A stretch of DNA of 64,000 nucleotides from the NCBI RefSeq assembly GCF_042652985.1, contig NZ_JBHSHQ010000061.1:1-64000 (forward strand). Direction: 5' to 3'. Origin of the DNA: Ruoffia tabacinasalis (GTDB lineage Bacteria > Bacillota > Bacilli > Lactobacillales > Aerococcaceae). The notes under the pieces were generated by a model that saw only the letters and a program-made list of their open reading frames with translations, was not told the origin of the DNA and searched no databases. Each line of letters opens with the position of its first letter. Position 1 is the first letter of the stretch. The position numbers were made by a program, and so were the translations under genes. Shown here piece after piece: positions 44,903 to 53,043 of the stretch.

Positions 44903-45034
44903 ATGAATTCAAAAGAGAAAATGTTAGAGATTATTAAAAAGAAACAAGTTGGTGGCGGAGGATCTAAAAAAATGGCCGAGCCAAAAAACAATATAAAAAA
45001 CATGCGTAAAGGGCCAAAGATATTTAATAAGTAA
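44903..45034 (+). CDS. Small basic protein of unknown function
   Basis: A 43-residue ORF: MNSKEKMLEIIKKKQ, a GGGGSKKM glycine hinge, then MRKGPKIFNK. It is strongly basic with a predicted N-terminal helix. GAAGGTGGTGGAA precedes the ATG, and an intrinsic terminator follows 30 bp later. The defined Shine-Dalgarno, terminator and non-random composition argue for a real gene. I do not recognise the family. Confidence 0.55.
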   Translation: MNSKEKMLEIIKKKQVGGGGSKKMAEPKNNIKNMRKGPKIFNK

Positions 45035-45063
45035 GCTAAATATCCCTGTCACGTGCAGAAAGA

Positions 45064-45098
45064 TACCTCTTATAGATTAGGAAGGTATTTTTTTTTTT
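45064..45098 (+). terminator. Intrinsic terminator
   Basis: ATACCT pairs with AGGTAT through an interrupted stem and is followed by ten T. Confidence 0.65.
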
Positions 45099-45160
45099 GC
45101 GAAAAATGATGGTGGTTGAGGATGGTATAATTAATTATTAAAAATAAATGAGTATAACGC

Positions 45161-45193
45161 TTGTTAATTAAAATAAATGTGGTATATTATAAT
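45161..45193 (+). promoter_or_regulatory. Promoter of the leader-peptide/oppA unit
   Basis: A perfect TATAAT lies at 45188-45193, with weak -35 candidates (TTGTTA 45161 or TTAATT 45165). It is 31 bp before the leader ORF. Confidence 0.55.
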
Positions 45194-45223
45194 CAACAAT
45201 AACCAACGAAAGGACGAATCCAA

Positions 45224-45298
45224 ATGAATTCTTTAACACAATTACAATTGAATCCATTTACAGTAAGCTTCTGGTGGAGTACAACTCCATCTGTGTGA
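45224..45298 (+). CDS. Leader peptide with tandem Trp codons
   Basis: A 24-codon ORF (MNSLTQLQLNPFTVSF, then WW at 45272-45277, then STTPSV) with AAAGGACG upstream. The Trp codons and the stop lie inside the first of three consecutive hairpins that precede oppA. This is the architecture of a ribosome-stalling attenuator. It has no signal peptide, so a secreted pheromone is unlikely. Confidence 0.6.
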   Translation: MNSLTQLQLNPFTVSFWWSTTPSV

Positions 45299-45415
45299 AG
45301 CTTGATTCGTCATGCTCGCATAGATTTAAAAATCTATGCGAGTTTATAGGATAATAGTCTATTATTATCTATTTTAGAGAACCCGCTTAGATTTTTTTCT
45401 AGGCGGGTTTTTCTT
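45265..45415 (+). promoter_or_regulatory. Three-hairpin attenuator region upstream of oppA
   Basis: Hairpin 1 (45265-45303): AAGCTTC / GAAGCTT with an inner GGAGT / ACTCC, covering the WW codons and the leader stop. Hairpin 2 (45315-45342): a perfect 12-bp stem CTCGCATAGATT / AATCTATGCGAG. Hairpin 3 (45380-45415): AACCCGCTTAG / CTAGGCGGGTT with five T, an intrinsic terminator. No T-box sequence is present. Confidence 0.65.
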
Positions 45416-45448
45416 TGGAATTGAATAATAATAATAGAGGGTGGAAAG

Positions 45449-47059
45449 ATGAAACGTAAAATTGCTTATGGAGTGAGTCTATTAGTGCTCATTGGTCTTG
45501 TTTTCTCGGTTGCTACTTCGACGGAGACGACTGCAACAGAATCGGAACAGATATTGAACTTAGCAACAGCGAATGAACCCGTAGTTGATCCGGGATTAGC
45601 AACGGATAAAAATTCAGTCGCATTAATTGCGAATATCTTTGATGGGCTGACACGTCCGACAATCGAAGGGGATGTAGAACAAGGTGTTGCTCAGAGTTGG
45701 GATGTCAGTCAAGACCAATTAACTTATACGTTTCATCTGAGAGAATCCAACTGGAGTGATGGGACACCTTTAACTGCTAGTGACTTTGAATATGGATGGA
45801 AAAGGGTTTTGGATCCCGAGGTTGCCTCACCTGGTGCAGGTGAACTTTATATCATCGAAGGAGCAGAAGCTTATCATCAAGGTGAAGGGGCAGTTGAAGA
45901 GGTTCAAGTCGTGGCAGTGGATAACCTAACGCTGGAAGTGACATTAACTGAACCAATGCCACAGTTTTTAGAGCTTACGGGTAGATTACCTGAGCTATAC
46001 CCGATTCCAGGACAGATTGTATCCCAGCATCCAGAGTGGGCTCAAAATGCTGGCGAATTATTTATCAATAATGGACCTTTCATGCTAAGTGAATGGAATC
46101 ATCAAAGTGATTACACGATTGAGAAGAATCCAAATTACTGGAACAGTGATACGGTTCGACTTGATAAGGTATATGTTCAAGTCGTGGAATCTATGGCGAC
46201 GGCTAATACGATGTATTTAAACGGTGACTTAGATTACTTAGGGATGCCTTTCCATACGATTTCACCTGAGATGATTGATATACATAAAGAATCAGGTGAT
46301 TTAAACATGTCAGATATGGCAGCTTTTTATAATTATGCAATGAATACAAATGACCCTCATTTATCGAATGTTAATATTCGAAAAGCGCTCGCCTTGGCCG
46401 TGGACCGACAAGGGCTAATTGCTAATGTGACAAAAGCAAATCAAACAGCAGCATTGCGGATTGTTGGGCCGACCGCAACAAACGCGACTCAAGATGTAGC
46501 ATATATTGAGGATGCTGACTATGATCAAGCGCGTAATCATCTAGAAAAAGGATTAGAAGAGTTAGGTTTAAGTGAACCAAGTGAATTACAACTTTCGATG
46601 TCAACCAATGTCAGCGAAGAACATTCAGCGGTCGCACAATTTGTTCAAGCTGGATGGAAAGAAGAGTTAGGTATCAACGTTGAGATAGAGACGACAGAAT
46701 TTCAAGTTCATTTATCTAATATGAGTGAATTGAATTACCAATTAGGTCGACGCGGAGAAGGTTATGAATATTCTGATATCGCATCATTTTTAGAGCAATA
46801 TTATTCGACAAACAATGGACGTAATCATACCGGCTGGGAAGATGAGAATTATCAACAACTAGTCGAAAAAGCAAGAGTAGAAACCGATTTAGAAAAACGA
46901 GAAGATTTATTATTAGAAGCAGAAGCGCTTTTTATGGATGCCATGCCTATTGTTCCTTTGTATTTTTATACAAATGCATATGTCGTTAGAGACAACGTAC
47001 ATAATATGGAGATGGATACGATTGGTGTGATTCAGTTTAAAGACGTTTATGTAGAATAG
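45449..47059 (+). CDS. Oligopeptide ABC transporter substrate-binding protein (OppA-like, no lipobox)
   Basis: A 536-residue SBP_bac_5 family protein that would bind peptides outside the cell. After an N-terminal hydrophobic segment (about 5-22) come LNLATANEPVVDPGLATD, LRESNWSDGTPLTASDFEYG (both near the mature N-terminus, about 35-115) and a Dpp/Opp-like C-terminal lobe with ANTMYLNGDLDYLG and KALALAVDR. It lacks the lipobox Cys; there is no Cys in the whole protein, so it is either secreted or anchored by its uncleaved signal. No permease or ATPase genes follow. The M20 peptidase gene begins 10 bp downstream. Confidence 0.88.
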   Translation: MKRKIAYGVSLLVLIGLVFSVATSTETTATESEQILNLATANEPVVDPGLATDKNSVALIANIFDGLTRPTIEGDVEQGVAQSWDVSQDQLTYTFHLRESNWSDGTPLTASDFEYGWKRVLDPEVASPGAGELYIIEGAEAYHQGEGAVEEVQVVAVDNLTLEVTLTEPMPQFLELTGRLPELYPIPGQIVSQHPEWAQNAGELFINNGPFMLSEWNHQSDYTIEKNPNYWNSDTVRLDKVYVQVVESMATANTMYLNGDLDYLGMPFHTISPEMIDIHKESGDLNMSDMAAFYNYAMNTNDPHLSNVNIRKALALAVDRQGLIANVTKANQTAALRIVGPTATNATQDVAYIEDADYDQARNHLEKGLEELGLSEPSELQLSMSTNVSEEHSAVAQFVQAGWKEELGINVEIETTEFQVHLSNMSELNYQLGRRGEGYEYSDIASFLEQYYSTNNGRNHTGWEDENYQQLVEKARVETDLEKREDLLLEAEALFMDAMPIVPLYFYTNAYVVRDNVHNMEMDTIGVIQFKDVYVE

Positions 47060-47069
47060 GAGCAGTTCA

Positions 47070-48236
47070 ATGAAAACACTATACAAACAAATTACAGACT
47101 ATTTGACAGCGCAGCATGAAGAGATGGTGTCGCTGCTTAAACAACTCGTTAATATTGAAAGTGGGCCGGATCAACCTGAAGGTGTTGACGCCATTATAGA
47201 AATTTTTAAGCAAGAATTTGATCAACTTGGGCTAGTGTCTCGCTCGGTTGAGATGGAGTATGCTGGTAGTACGATTGTCAGTATTTATACACCTGAAGAT
47301 GTTGAAAACAACGCACCAATTGTATTAAGTGGACACATGGATACGGTATTTCAACCAGGGGTTTTAAGTGAGCATGGTTTTCGAATGGTGGACGACCGCT
47401 TTGCTAAAGGTGCTGGCATTGCGGATATGAAAGGTGGATTAGTGATTGCCCTTTATACATTGAAAGCATTAATTCATCTAGGTTATAAGAAACATCCAAT
47501 CAAGATGTTGTTTATAGGAGACGAGGAAACATTGCACCGCAATTCAAATACGCGTGAGGTCATGTTAGAAGAGTTGACTGGTGCAAGCATGATGTTGAAT
47601 TTTGAACCCGCTACAGAGCGCGAACATATCGGAGTAAGTCGAAAAGGTGGAGCGATGGTCACGATAGAAGTGGAGGGGATCGGTGCCCACTCAGGGGGCG
47701 GTGCTGCTACCGGACGAAGTGCTATCGTTGAATTAGCCTATAAAATAATTGAGTTGGAATCTAAAACTGATATCCAACGCGGCAAACTGATTAACTGCGG
47801 GCTGATTGAAGGTGGCGTGAGTACCAATACAATTCCCGCTCACGCTAAAGCCAATATCGCTGCGCGTTTTTCTAATCAAACAACCAAAGATGAAATAATC
47901 AGAGACCTTGAAGAAGCAGTCGGTAATTCACACATTCAAGACACAACTGCACGTTACGAGATAGAATCTTATCTAGACGCGATGGAATTTACACCGGCAG
48001 TCGCACAACTTGCAGATCATTTTATAAGAATTGGATCTGATTGTGGTTATGGAGATTTAATAAAAAATAAAAGTGAAGGCGTGAGTGATGCATCACTTGG
48101 GGTTGTAGCTGGAGTGCCGACCTTATGTAGTATGGGGATTATTGGGTCTGGCGCGCATACGTTGGATGAAAAAGCTGATTTAGAATCATTGGTAAGTAAA
48201 GCAGTATTAGCAGTCAGCGGTATTATTGCATATTAA
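47070..48236 (+). CDS. M20 family metallopeptidase (glutamate-carboxypeptidase-like)
   Basis: A 388-residue cytosolic zinc peptidase. LSGHMDTVFQPG (first metal His and Asp, about 91-102), GAGIADMKGG (about 118-127), IGDEETLHRNSN (catalytic Glu pair about 152) and the C-terminal GAHTLDEKADL (last His, about 365) are present, with the dimerisation domain between. It is co-transcribed with oppA, suggesting import then hydrolysis of peptides or acyl-amino acids. Confidence 0.88.
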   Translation: MKTLYKQITDYLTAQHEEMVSLLKQLVNIESGPDQPEGVDAIIEIFKQEFDQLGLVSRSVEMEYAGSTIVSIYTPEDVENNAPIVLSGHMDTVFQPGVLSEHGFRMVDDRFAKGAGIADMKGGLVIALYTLKALIHLGYKKHPIKMLFIGDEETLHRNSNTREVMLEELTGASMMLNFEPATEREHIGVSRKGGAMVTIEVEGIGAHSGGGAATGRSAIVELAYKIIELESKTDIQRGKLINCGLIEGGVSTNTIPAHAKANIAARFSNQTTKDEIIRDLEEAVGNSHIQDTTARYEIESYLDAMEFTPAVAQLADHFIRIGSDCGYGDLIKNKSEGVSDASLGVVAGVPTLCSMGIIGSGAHTLDEKADLESLVSKAVLAVSGIIAY

Positions 48237-48620
48237 TAAGAGCTGTTGGGAGACAAGACTAATTGTCTGGCTTCTTTTATTTTAGAAAAATAGATTGGTG
48301 TATTCGGGACAAACTAATTTCTGTATGCGGGTCACTTCACACTAATCTTATCATTCTGAACGAGTCCTAGAATTCTTCGCAATCATAGTGCGAGGCAATT
48401 GGCCTTACTTACTTATTTATTCCACTCAATTTAATATACTGTGAATGTACAAATGGTAGTTAACGGCGTCTAGCCTCCCATATCAGAATCCATATGCTCG
48501 CCAACCGCCTTAATCACTCCAAACAATCAAACTCTTTAAAAAGCTAGCTAGCTTTTTAACCCAACTATAATATAATACCAATATGACAATCAAATTGATT
48601 GAGGTAGGTAGGGTGAGAGT
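48237..48620. other. Gene-free region between the M20 peptidase and azlC
   Basis: A weak hairpin with a T-rich tract (GAGACAAGACTAATTGTCTGG, written GAGACAAG / TTGTCTGG, at about 48249-48270) may end the oppA-M20 unit. From 48290 to 48530 I see no gene. A 24-bp palindrome and a promoter-like TATAAT precede azlC. Confidence 0.5.
48536..48559. promoter_or_regulatory. Perfect 24-bp palindrome upstream of azlC
   Basis: The half-site TTAAAAAGCTAG is followed directly by its exact complement. ACTATAATATAAT-like -10 sequence lies just downstream (about 48563-48575). It could be an operator, or a terminator since a T5 run is included. Confidence 0.5.
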
Positions 48621-49337
48621 GTGAAACGGAATGTTGATTATTTTAAAGATGGTTTAAAGGATTCGATTCCTTTAGCCATTGGGTATTTTTCGGTGGCTTT
48701 TACATTAGGGATTGCGGCGAGAAATGCTGGCCTTACTCCATTACAAGGATTCTTAAGTGCTTTATTACTAAATGCATCGGCTGGGCAATATGCTGTGTAT
48801 AGCTTGTTTGAGTCGAATGCACCTTTTGTGGAAGTGGTATTAGTCACGCTTGTTGTGAATGCTCGATACATCTTAATGAGTTTAGCATTGAGCCAACGTG
48901 TTCATCCAGATAGCCCAATGAGACACCGCTTCTTAATTAGTTTAGGTATTACTGATGAGTTATTCGGACTATCAATAGCGGATAATAAATTCGTTCAACC
49001 TTACTACTACTATGGAACGATGACATCACTATTATGGTGGGCGATTGGGAATTTTATTGGTGTCATCGCTGGAAATATACTCCCGTTGAGTATTGTGAGT
49101 GCGTTAAGTGTGGCTTTGTATGGGATGTTCATTGCTGCGGTTATTCCTTCAGCAAAAGTGAATCGGACGATTGCTTTTTTCGTTGTTGTTTCTTATGTAG
49201 CGAGTTTTACTGCTGATGTTATTGGTCTTGTGGAACGTTTTTCGTCTGGAATCGTGACGATCGTTTTGACAGTAATTATCGCAGGTGTTGCAGCAATTAG
49301 ATTTCCGATTGAAGATGAGGTGATCCATGATGAATAG
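48621..49337 (+). CDS. azlC: AzlC family branched-chain amino acid exporter, large subunit
   Basis: A 238-residue membrane protein with about seven helices. DSIPLAIGYFSVAFTLGIAA (about 14-33), LLLNASAGQYAVYSLF (about 49-64) and VVNARYILMSLALSQ (about 78-92) are AzlC hallmarks. The start is GTG 48621 with AGGGTGAG upstream. Its end overlaps azlD by 11 bp, a standard coupled pair exporting branched-chain or related amino acids. Confidence 0.9.
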   Translation: MKRNVDYFKDGLKDSIPLAIGYFSVAFTLGIAARNAGLTPLQGFLSALLLNASAGQYAVYSLFESNAPFVEVVLVTLVVNARYILMSLALSQRVHPDSPMRHRFLISLGITDELFGLSIADNKFVQPYYYYGTMTSLLWWAIGNFIGVIAGNILPLSIVSALSVALYGMFIAAVIPSAKVNRTIAFFVVVSYVASFTADVIGLVERFSSGIVTIVLTVIIAGVAAIRFPIEDEVIHDE

Positions 49338-49635
49338 CGTGTATTTTTATCTACTCCTCAGTGGAGCAGTACTGTATATGATGCGAGTCATTCCAATGAC
49401 TTTAGCTAGAGGGCAAATTAAACACTCATTTATTCGGTCGTTTTTGTATTATGTTCCATATGTTACTTTATCAGTTATGACTTTCCCAGCTATTTTACAA
49501 GTGACGCAGACACCTCTATCTGGACTGGCAGCATTAGTTGGTGCCATTTTAATGTCATGGCGAGGCGCTAATTTAATACAAGTGGCAGTCACAAGTTGTA
49601 TGCTTGTTTTTATCGTGGAATTGATTTTAATTTAA
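49327..49635 (+). CDS. azlD: AzlD family exporter, small subunit
   Basis: A 102-residue, four-helix partner of AzlC. RVIPMTLARGQIKHSFIRSF (about 20-39) and YVPYVTLSVMTFPAIL are typical. GAGGTGATCC lies before the start; ATG 49327 or 49330 could be used. No terminator is obvious; arcA follows 75 bp downstream with its own ribosome-binding site. Confidence 0.88.
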   Translation: MMNSVYFYLLLSGAVLYMMRVIPMTLARGQIKHSFIRSFLYYVPYVTLSVMTFPAILQVTQTPLSGLAALVGAILMSWRGANLIQVAVTSCMLVFIVELILI

Positions 49636-49710
49636 GTGATAGTTGAATCATTTCTCTCTCTTTCATCAAACTGGTAAGATAGCGATATAGCATTGAGAGA
49701 GGAAGAGACG

Positions 49711-50943
49711 ATGACTGATAAGACAAGCATGCCAATTCAAGTGTATTCAGAAATTGGGCGGTTGGAACGAGTAATATTACATCGCCCAAGTATTGAATTA
49801 GAAAATTTAATTCCAGCTAATCTTGAAGCGTTACTATTTGATGACATACCTTATTTGGAGGCGGCGCAAAAAGAACATGATGCATTTGCTCAAGTATTAA
49901 AAGAGAATGGCGTCGAAGTACTTTACTTAGAGAAATTAGCTGCAGAAGCTATTGACAATGGGAATGTGAGAGAAGAATTTATTGAGGAATGGTTGAGTGA
50001 ATCAGGCTTAGAACCGGGTGCTCATTACCATGCTGTTAAAGAAAAGCTGACAGCGATTGAAGATTCTTACGAGCTGATACTCAAGACAATGACAGGATTT
50101 AGAAAAGATGAAGTCAAGGTTGAAGAAGGTACAACTTTGATTGATACTTTGGATAGAGATTATCCTTTGTTAATTAATCCGATGCCGAGTTTATACTTTA
50201 CTCGGGACCCTTTCGCGACAATCGGGCAAGGAATTTCTTTGAATCATATGTATTCTGAGACGCGCAAACGAGAAACAATATATGGAAAGTATATCTTCCA
50301 ATATCATCCAGTTGTCAAAGATAACTCCGTCCCTTTGTATTATTTCCGAGATGAATCGACTTATATTGAAGGTGGAGATATCTTAGTGCTATCTGAGGAT
50401 GTCTTAGCGATTGGGATTTCGCAGAGAACGGACGCGCGTTCTATTGAGAAGCTTGCAAAAAATGTCTTTGAAGATACAGATTACAGCCAAGTGCTGGCTT
50501 TTCTCATTGGAAGTAACCGAAAGTTCATGCATTTAGATACAGTTTTTACGATGGTTGATTACGATAAATTCACGATTCATCCTGAAATAGAAGACCAATT
50601 AAAAGTGTATACGATAACGAGTCAAGACGGCGAAGTAAAAATTGAAGAGGAAACGGACCCATTAGAAGAGATATTAGAAGCAGCTCTCAACATTGAGAAA
50701 GTAACACTTATTCGTTGCGGGGATGATGACCCAGTAGCTGCGGCGCGTGAGCAGTGGAATGACGGGGCCAATACATTGGCGATTGCACCGGGTGAGTTAA
50801 TTGTTTACGACCGTAATCCAGTTACAAATGCCTTGCTTGAAGAAGCAGGAATTAAATTGCATAAAATCCAAGGAAGTGAATTAGTCCGTGGACGAGGCGG
50901 ACCGCGTTGTATGTCGATGCCGATTTACCGAGAGCGGTTTTAA
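49711..50943 (+). CDS. arcA: Arginine deiminase
   Basis: A 410-residue enzyme that hydrolyses arginine to citrulline and ammonia, the first step of the ADI pathway. The N-terminal SEIGRLERVILHRPS, FTRDPF (about 165), the catalytic IEGGDILVL and the C-terminal RGRGGPRCMSMPI with Cys400 are intact. ATG 49711 is chosen (GAGGAAGAG before it; homology starts there) over 49693. arcB, arcC, arcD and arcR are not in the window, so it is an isolated arcA, useful perhaps for acid or ammonia responses. Confidence 0.93.
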   Translation: MTDKTSMPIQVYSEIGRLERVILHRPSIELENLIPANLEALLFDDIPYLEAAQKEHDAFAQVLKENGVEVLYLEKLAAEAIDNGNVREEFIEEWLSESGLEPGAHYHAVKEKLTAIEDSYELILKTMTGFRKDEVKVEEGTTLIDTLDRDYPLLINPMPSLYFTRDPFATIGQGISLNHMYSETRKRETIYGKYIFQYHPVVKDNSVPLYYFRDESTYIEGGDILVLSEDVLAIGISQRTDARSIEKLAKNVFEDTDYSQVLAFLIGSNRKFMHLDTVFTMVDYDKFTIHPEIEDQLKVYTITSQDGEVKIEEETDPLEEILEAALNIEKVTLIRCGDDDPVAAAREQWNDGANTLAIAPGELIVYDRNPVTNALLEEAGIKLHKIQGSELVRGRGGPRCMSMPIYRERF

Positions 50944-50964
50944 TTCATATCACTGGAGTTTGAA

Positions 50965-51252
50965 ATGGTCTTTGAACGATTTAATAAAAATCAAACCCAT
51001 ACATTCTTCATCACCATCGTAGCGGATGAAGATAATGTTGGTGTTTATATACCACATTTAACTTGATTGCTTGGAACAGGTATTTTAATCGGTGGTTTTT
51101 TTACAATTGGTATCGCCATAATGTCTGCATTATATGCACTTTCAATGATTAACGAAACGATTGAAAAATACGTACGAATTATTTTAGCACTTGTATTTAC
51201 GCCACTAAGTTTTTATATAAAGGTTAAGAATAGAACTTTACAACATATATAG
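50965..51252 (+). pseudogene. Small membrane protein gene with an in-frame TGA
   Basis: ATG 50965 (GGAG 7 nt upstream) opens a frame of 33 codons (MVFERFNKNQTHTFFITIVA..) that hits TGA at 51064 and then continues without another stop to 51252. The continuation encodes two hydrophobic helices (GTGILIGGFFTIGIAIM and YVRIILALVFTPLSFYI). One base change from TGG would give an intact protein of about 95 aa. The family is not recognised. The downstream half could start at TTG 51067 but has no Shine-Dalgarno. Confidence 0.5.
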
Positions 51253-51282
51253 TCCATCTTAGTTTGGAAAATTAAATAATAA

Positions 51283-51335
51283 AAAACGAGTATAGCCACT
51301 GTCATGCAAACAGCAAGCGATACTCGTTTTTATTA
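51283..51335. terminator. Bidirectional terminator
   Basis: AAAAACGAGTAT pairs with ATACTCGTTTTT. It serves the convergent DUF1232 gene as well. Confidence 0.8.
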
Positions 51336-51344
51336 TAATTGAAT

Positions 51345-51644
51345 TTAGTCATTCACGACTTCTGCATATTTAATATTTTGTTGAGGGTCGACTTTCGACA
51401 CTCCAGTTTGTTTTTCATAGAAATTATCAAGTAAAGTCATCGCAACCGTAGTTAAGACACCAATTACTGCCGCGTCGTCAACAAAACCTAAGGGGCCAAA
51501 GATATCTGGCAGGACATCCACGGGGAAGATCGTATAGGCTAGGGCGACACCGACCATACCTTTAATATATAGTGGTGTTTCTTTTTTGAATAAGGCTTTG
51601 ACAAATTTACCTAAAGTTGTTTTTGAAGTTTTATTTGCTTTCAT
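51345..51644 (-). CDS. DUF1232 (YkvA-type) membrane protein
   Basis: A 99-residue protein with a central DUF1232 core: ALAYTIFPVDVLPDIFGPLGFVDD (Y..sPiDliPD.ipvlG..DD pattern, here AYTIFPVDVLPDI then GPLGFVDD) flanked by hydrophobic helices. ATG 51644 has AAGGGTG upstream; the longer open frame to 51674 is unlikely. The function is unknown; the family is often associated with membranes or toxin-like neighbourhoods. Confidence 0.85.
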   Translation of the reverse strand: MKANKTSKTTLGKFVKALFKKETPLYIKGMVGVALAYTIFPVDVLPDIFGPLGFVDDAAVIGVLTTVAMTLLDNFYEKQTGVSKVDPQQNIKYAEVVND

Positions 51645-51850
51645 TAATACACACCCTTTCTTGACTATATACATTATAACGCTAAGGATTGATTCGGATA
51701 TCAGTCTTAAGGATGATATTTAATTGTGACAAGATTATGGCAAGAAAATATGAATTAAGTTAAAATACTTTCTCTGAAAAGCGTGATAAAAGATTGTACC
51801 ATAGTATTTGTGTTAAAATAGCAGTAACAAATAAACTGAGGAGGCAAAGG

Positions 51851-52027
51851 ATGGCAAGGAAATATATTGTAGAAGATTTTGATGCGAATGGTGGCGTGTT
51901 TAAAACACAAATGACAAAGCTGTACCAAGAAATTGCCGATTACGCGAATAAAAAAGGTTTAACAATTATCAAAGTCAGTGATATGGATGAAAAAGGCCGT
52001 TGTGCGGTCATTTTTGAAGAAATTTAA
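51851..52027 (+). CDS. Small uncharacterised alpha/beta protein
   Basis: A 58-residue protein: MARKYIVEDFDANGGVFKTQ, a helical middle, then a strand pair around IIKVSD and CAVIFEEI. CTGAGGAGGCAAAGG precedes ATG 51851, which is much better placed than the open frame to 51794. A good terminator follows. I do not recognise the family. Confidence 0.7.
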   Translation: MARKYIVEDFDANGGVFKTQMTKLYQEIADYANKKGLTIIKVSDMDEKGRCAVIFEEI

Positions 52028-52033
52028 TTACTT

Positions 52034-52078
52034 AAGTTCGTTTGTGTATAATTATATGGCACAAGCGAACTTTTTTTA
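52034..52078 (+). terminator. Intrinsic terminator
   Basis: AAGTTCGTTTGTG pairs with CACAAGCGAACTT and is followed by seven T. Confidence 0.85.
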
Positions 52079-52226
52079 ATCAAAATACTTATGCACATGT
52101 TCATAATTTGCAAATAACTTTTCATTTTATCAACATATCCACACAACACCTGTGCACAGTATATTGTTTTAGCTCTGCGGATGTAAGTGCTATACTTAAG
52201 GTATTGAAAACAATTTTAAAAAAAGA

Positions 52227-53030
52227 GTGAGAGGTGAATCGAATGGCAAAAAAGTAAAAAATATTTTGCTGGAGCGACTGAGTATCATTGAAGCGCGGTA
52301 CGTGGATTTTTCTAATAATCCTTTTGATAGCGATATAGCACATGATTTGCGAGTGAGCATAAGAGAATTGCGTGGTTTATTGAACTTTATCAAACCGATT
52401 ATCGGTGAAGAGACGTATGATTCAATGAATGCGCCGCTTCGCGAAGCAGCGCAAGTATTTGGACCTATTCGCGAACTCGATGTATTGACTGAATTTACTG
52501 AAGAAGTTGCTTTAGAACAACCAGATTTAAGTGAGTATTTTTATGATACGTTTAATTTATTAGGCAAAGAACGCCGGAAAGAAATGCGTCGCACATTTAA
52601 CGTGACGAATGTTGAACTAGTCAAAGACGCGTTAACAACCACTAAAGAAACGCTTGAAGAATTAGAGTTGGATAAAGATTTTGATTGGGATAAATATGTT
52701 GCTAAACGCTTAGAGAAAAAGAATGATAAATTGCAAAAAGCGTATGAAGAAGTGGATCTCCAAGATTATGAAACGGTTCATGATATTCGAAAAGATGCTA
52801 AGAAAAATCGCTATGCAGCAAAATACTATAAAAATATAACATCCAAAAAAACTAAACCGTATAAAAAAGCAGCCGAAGCCATTCAAGATGAGTTTGGTGA
52901 AGTGACTGATGCGCATGTGAATTACGACTTATTAACAGACTTTGCTGATCAGGTTGAGGATAAAGATGTGAGAGAGTTATTCTATCAAATTCGTGAAATT
53001 GCTCAAGAAAAAATAATAGTCACCGAATAA
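52227..53030 (+). CDS. CHAD domain protein with a frameshifted or slippery start
   Basis: A protein of up to 267 residues, all-helical CHAD type, thought to bind polyphosphate through conserved His and basic residues: SDIAHDLRVSIRELRGLL near residue 33 (first CHAD repeat), YETVHDIRKDAKKNRYA near 180 (second repeat). The uninterrupted frame can only start at GTG 52227, which lacks a good Shine-Dalgarno. The natural start, ATG 52243 with AGGTGA 5 nt away, reads MAKK then TAA. A -1 shift at GCA-AAA-AAG there (slippery heptamer A AAA AAG) joins it to the CHAD frame as MAKKVKNILLER. Either a missing A or recoding is possible. Confidence 0.75.
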   Translation: MRGESNGKKVKNILLERLSIIEARYVDFSNNPFDSDIAHDLRVSIRELRGLLNFIKPIIGEETYDSMNAPLREAAQVFGPIRELDVLTEFTEEVALEQPDLSEYFYDTFNLLGKERRKEMRRTFNVTNVELVKDALTTTKETLEELELDKDFDWDKYVAKRLEKKNDKLQKAYEEVDLQDYETVHDIRKDAKKNRYAAKYYKNITSKKTKPYKKAAEAIQDEFGEVTDAHVNYDLLTDFADQVEDKDVRELFYQIREIAQEKIIVTE

Positions 53031-53043
53031 AAGGAGAATGAAA

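Noticed and set aside
45224..45298. Leader peptide read as a WW-motif quorum pheromone (ComS-like)
   Set aside because: There is no signal or hydrophobic leader and no adjacent Rgg/ComR-type regulator; attenuation fits better.
45190..45420. T-box riboswitch
   Set aside because: No T-box UGGN sequence or specifier-loop layout is visible; control by a leader peptide is more likely.
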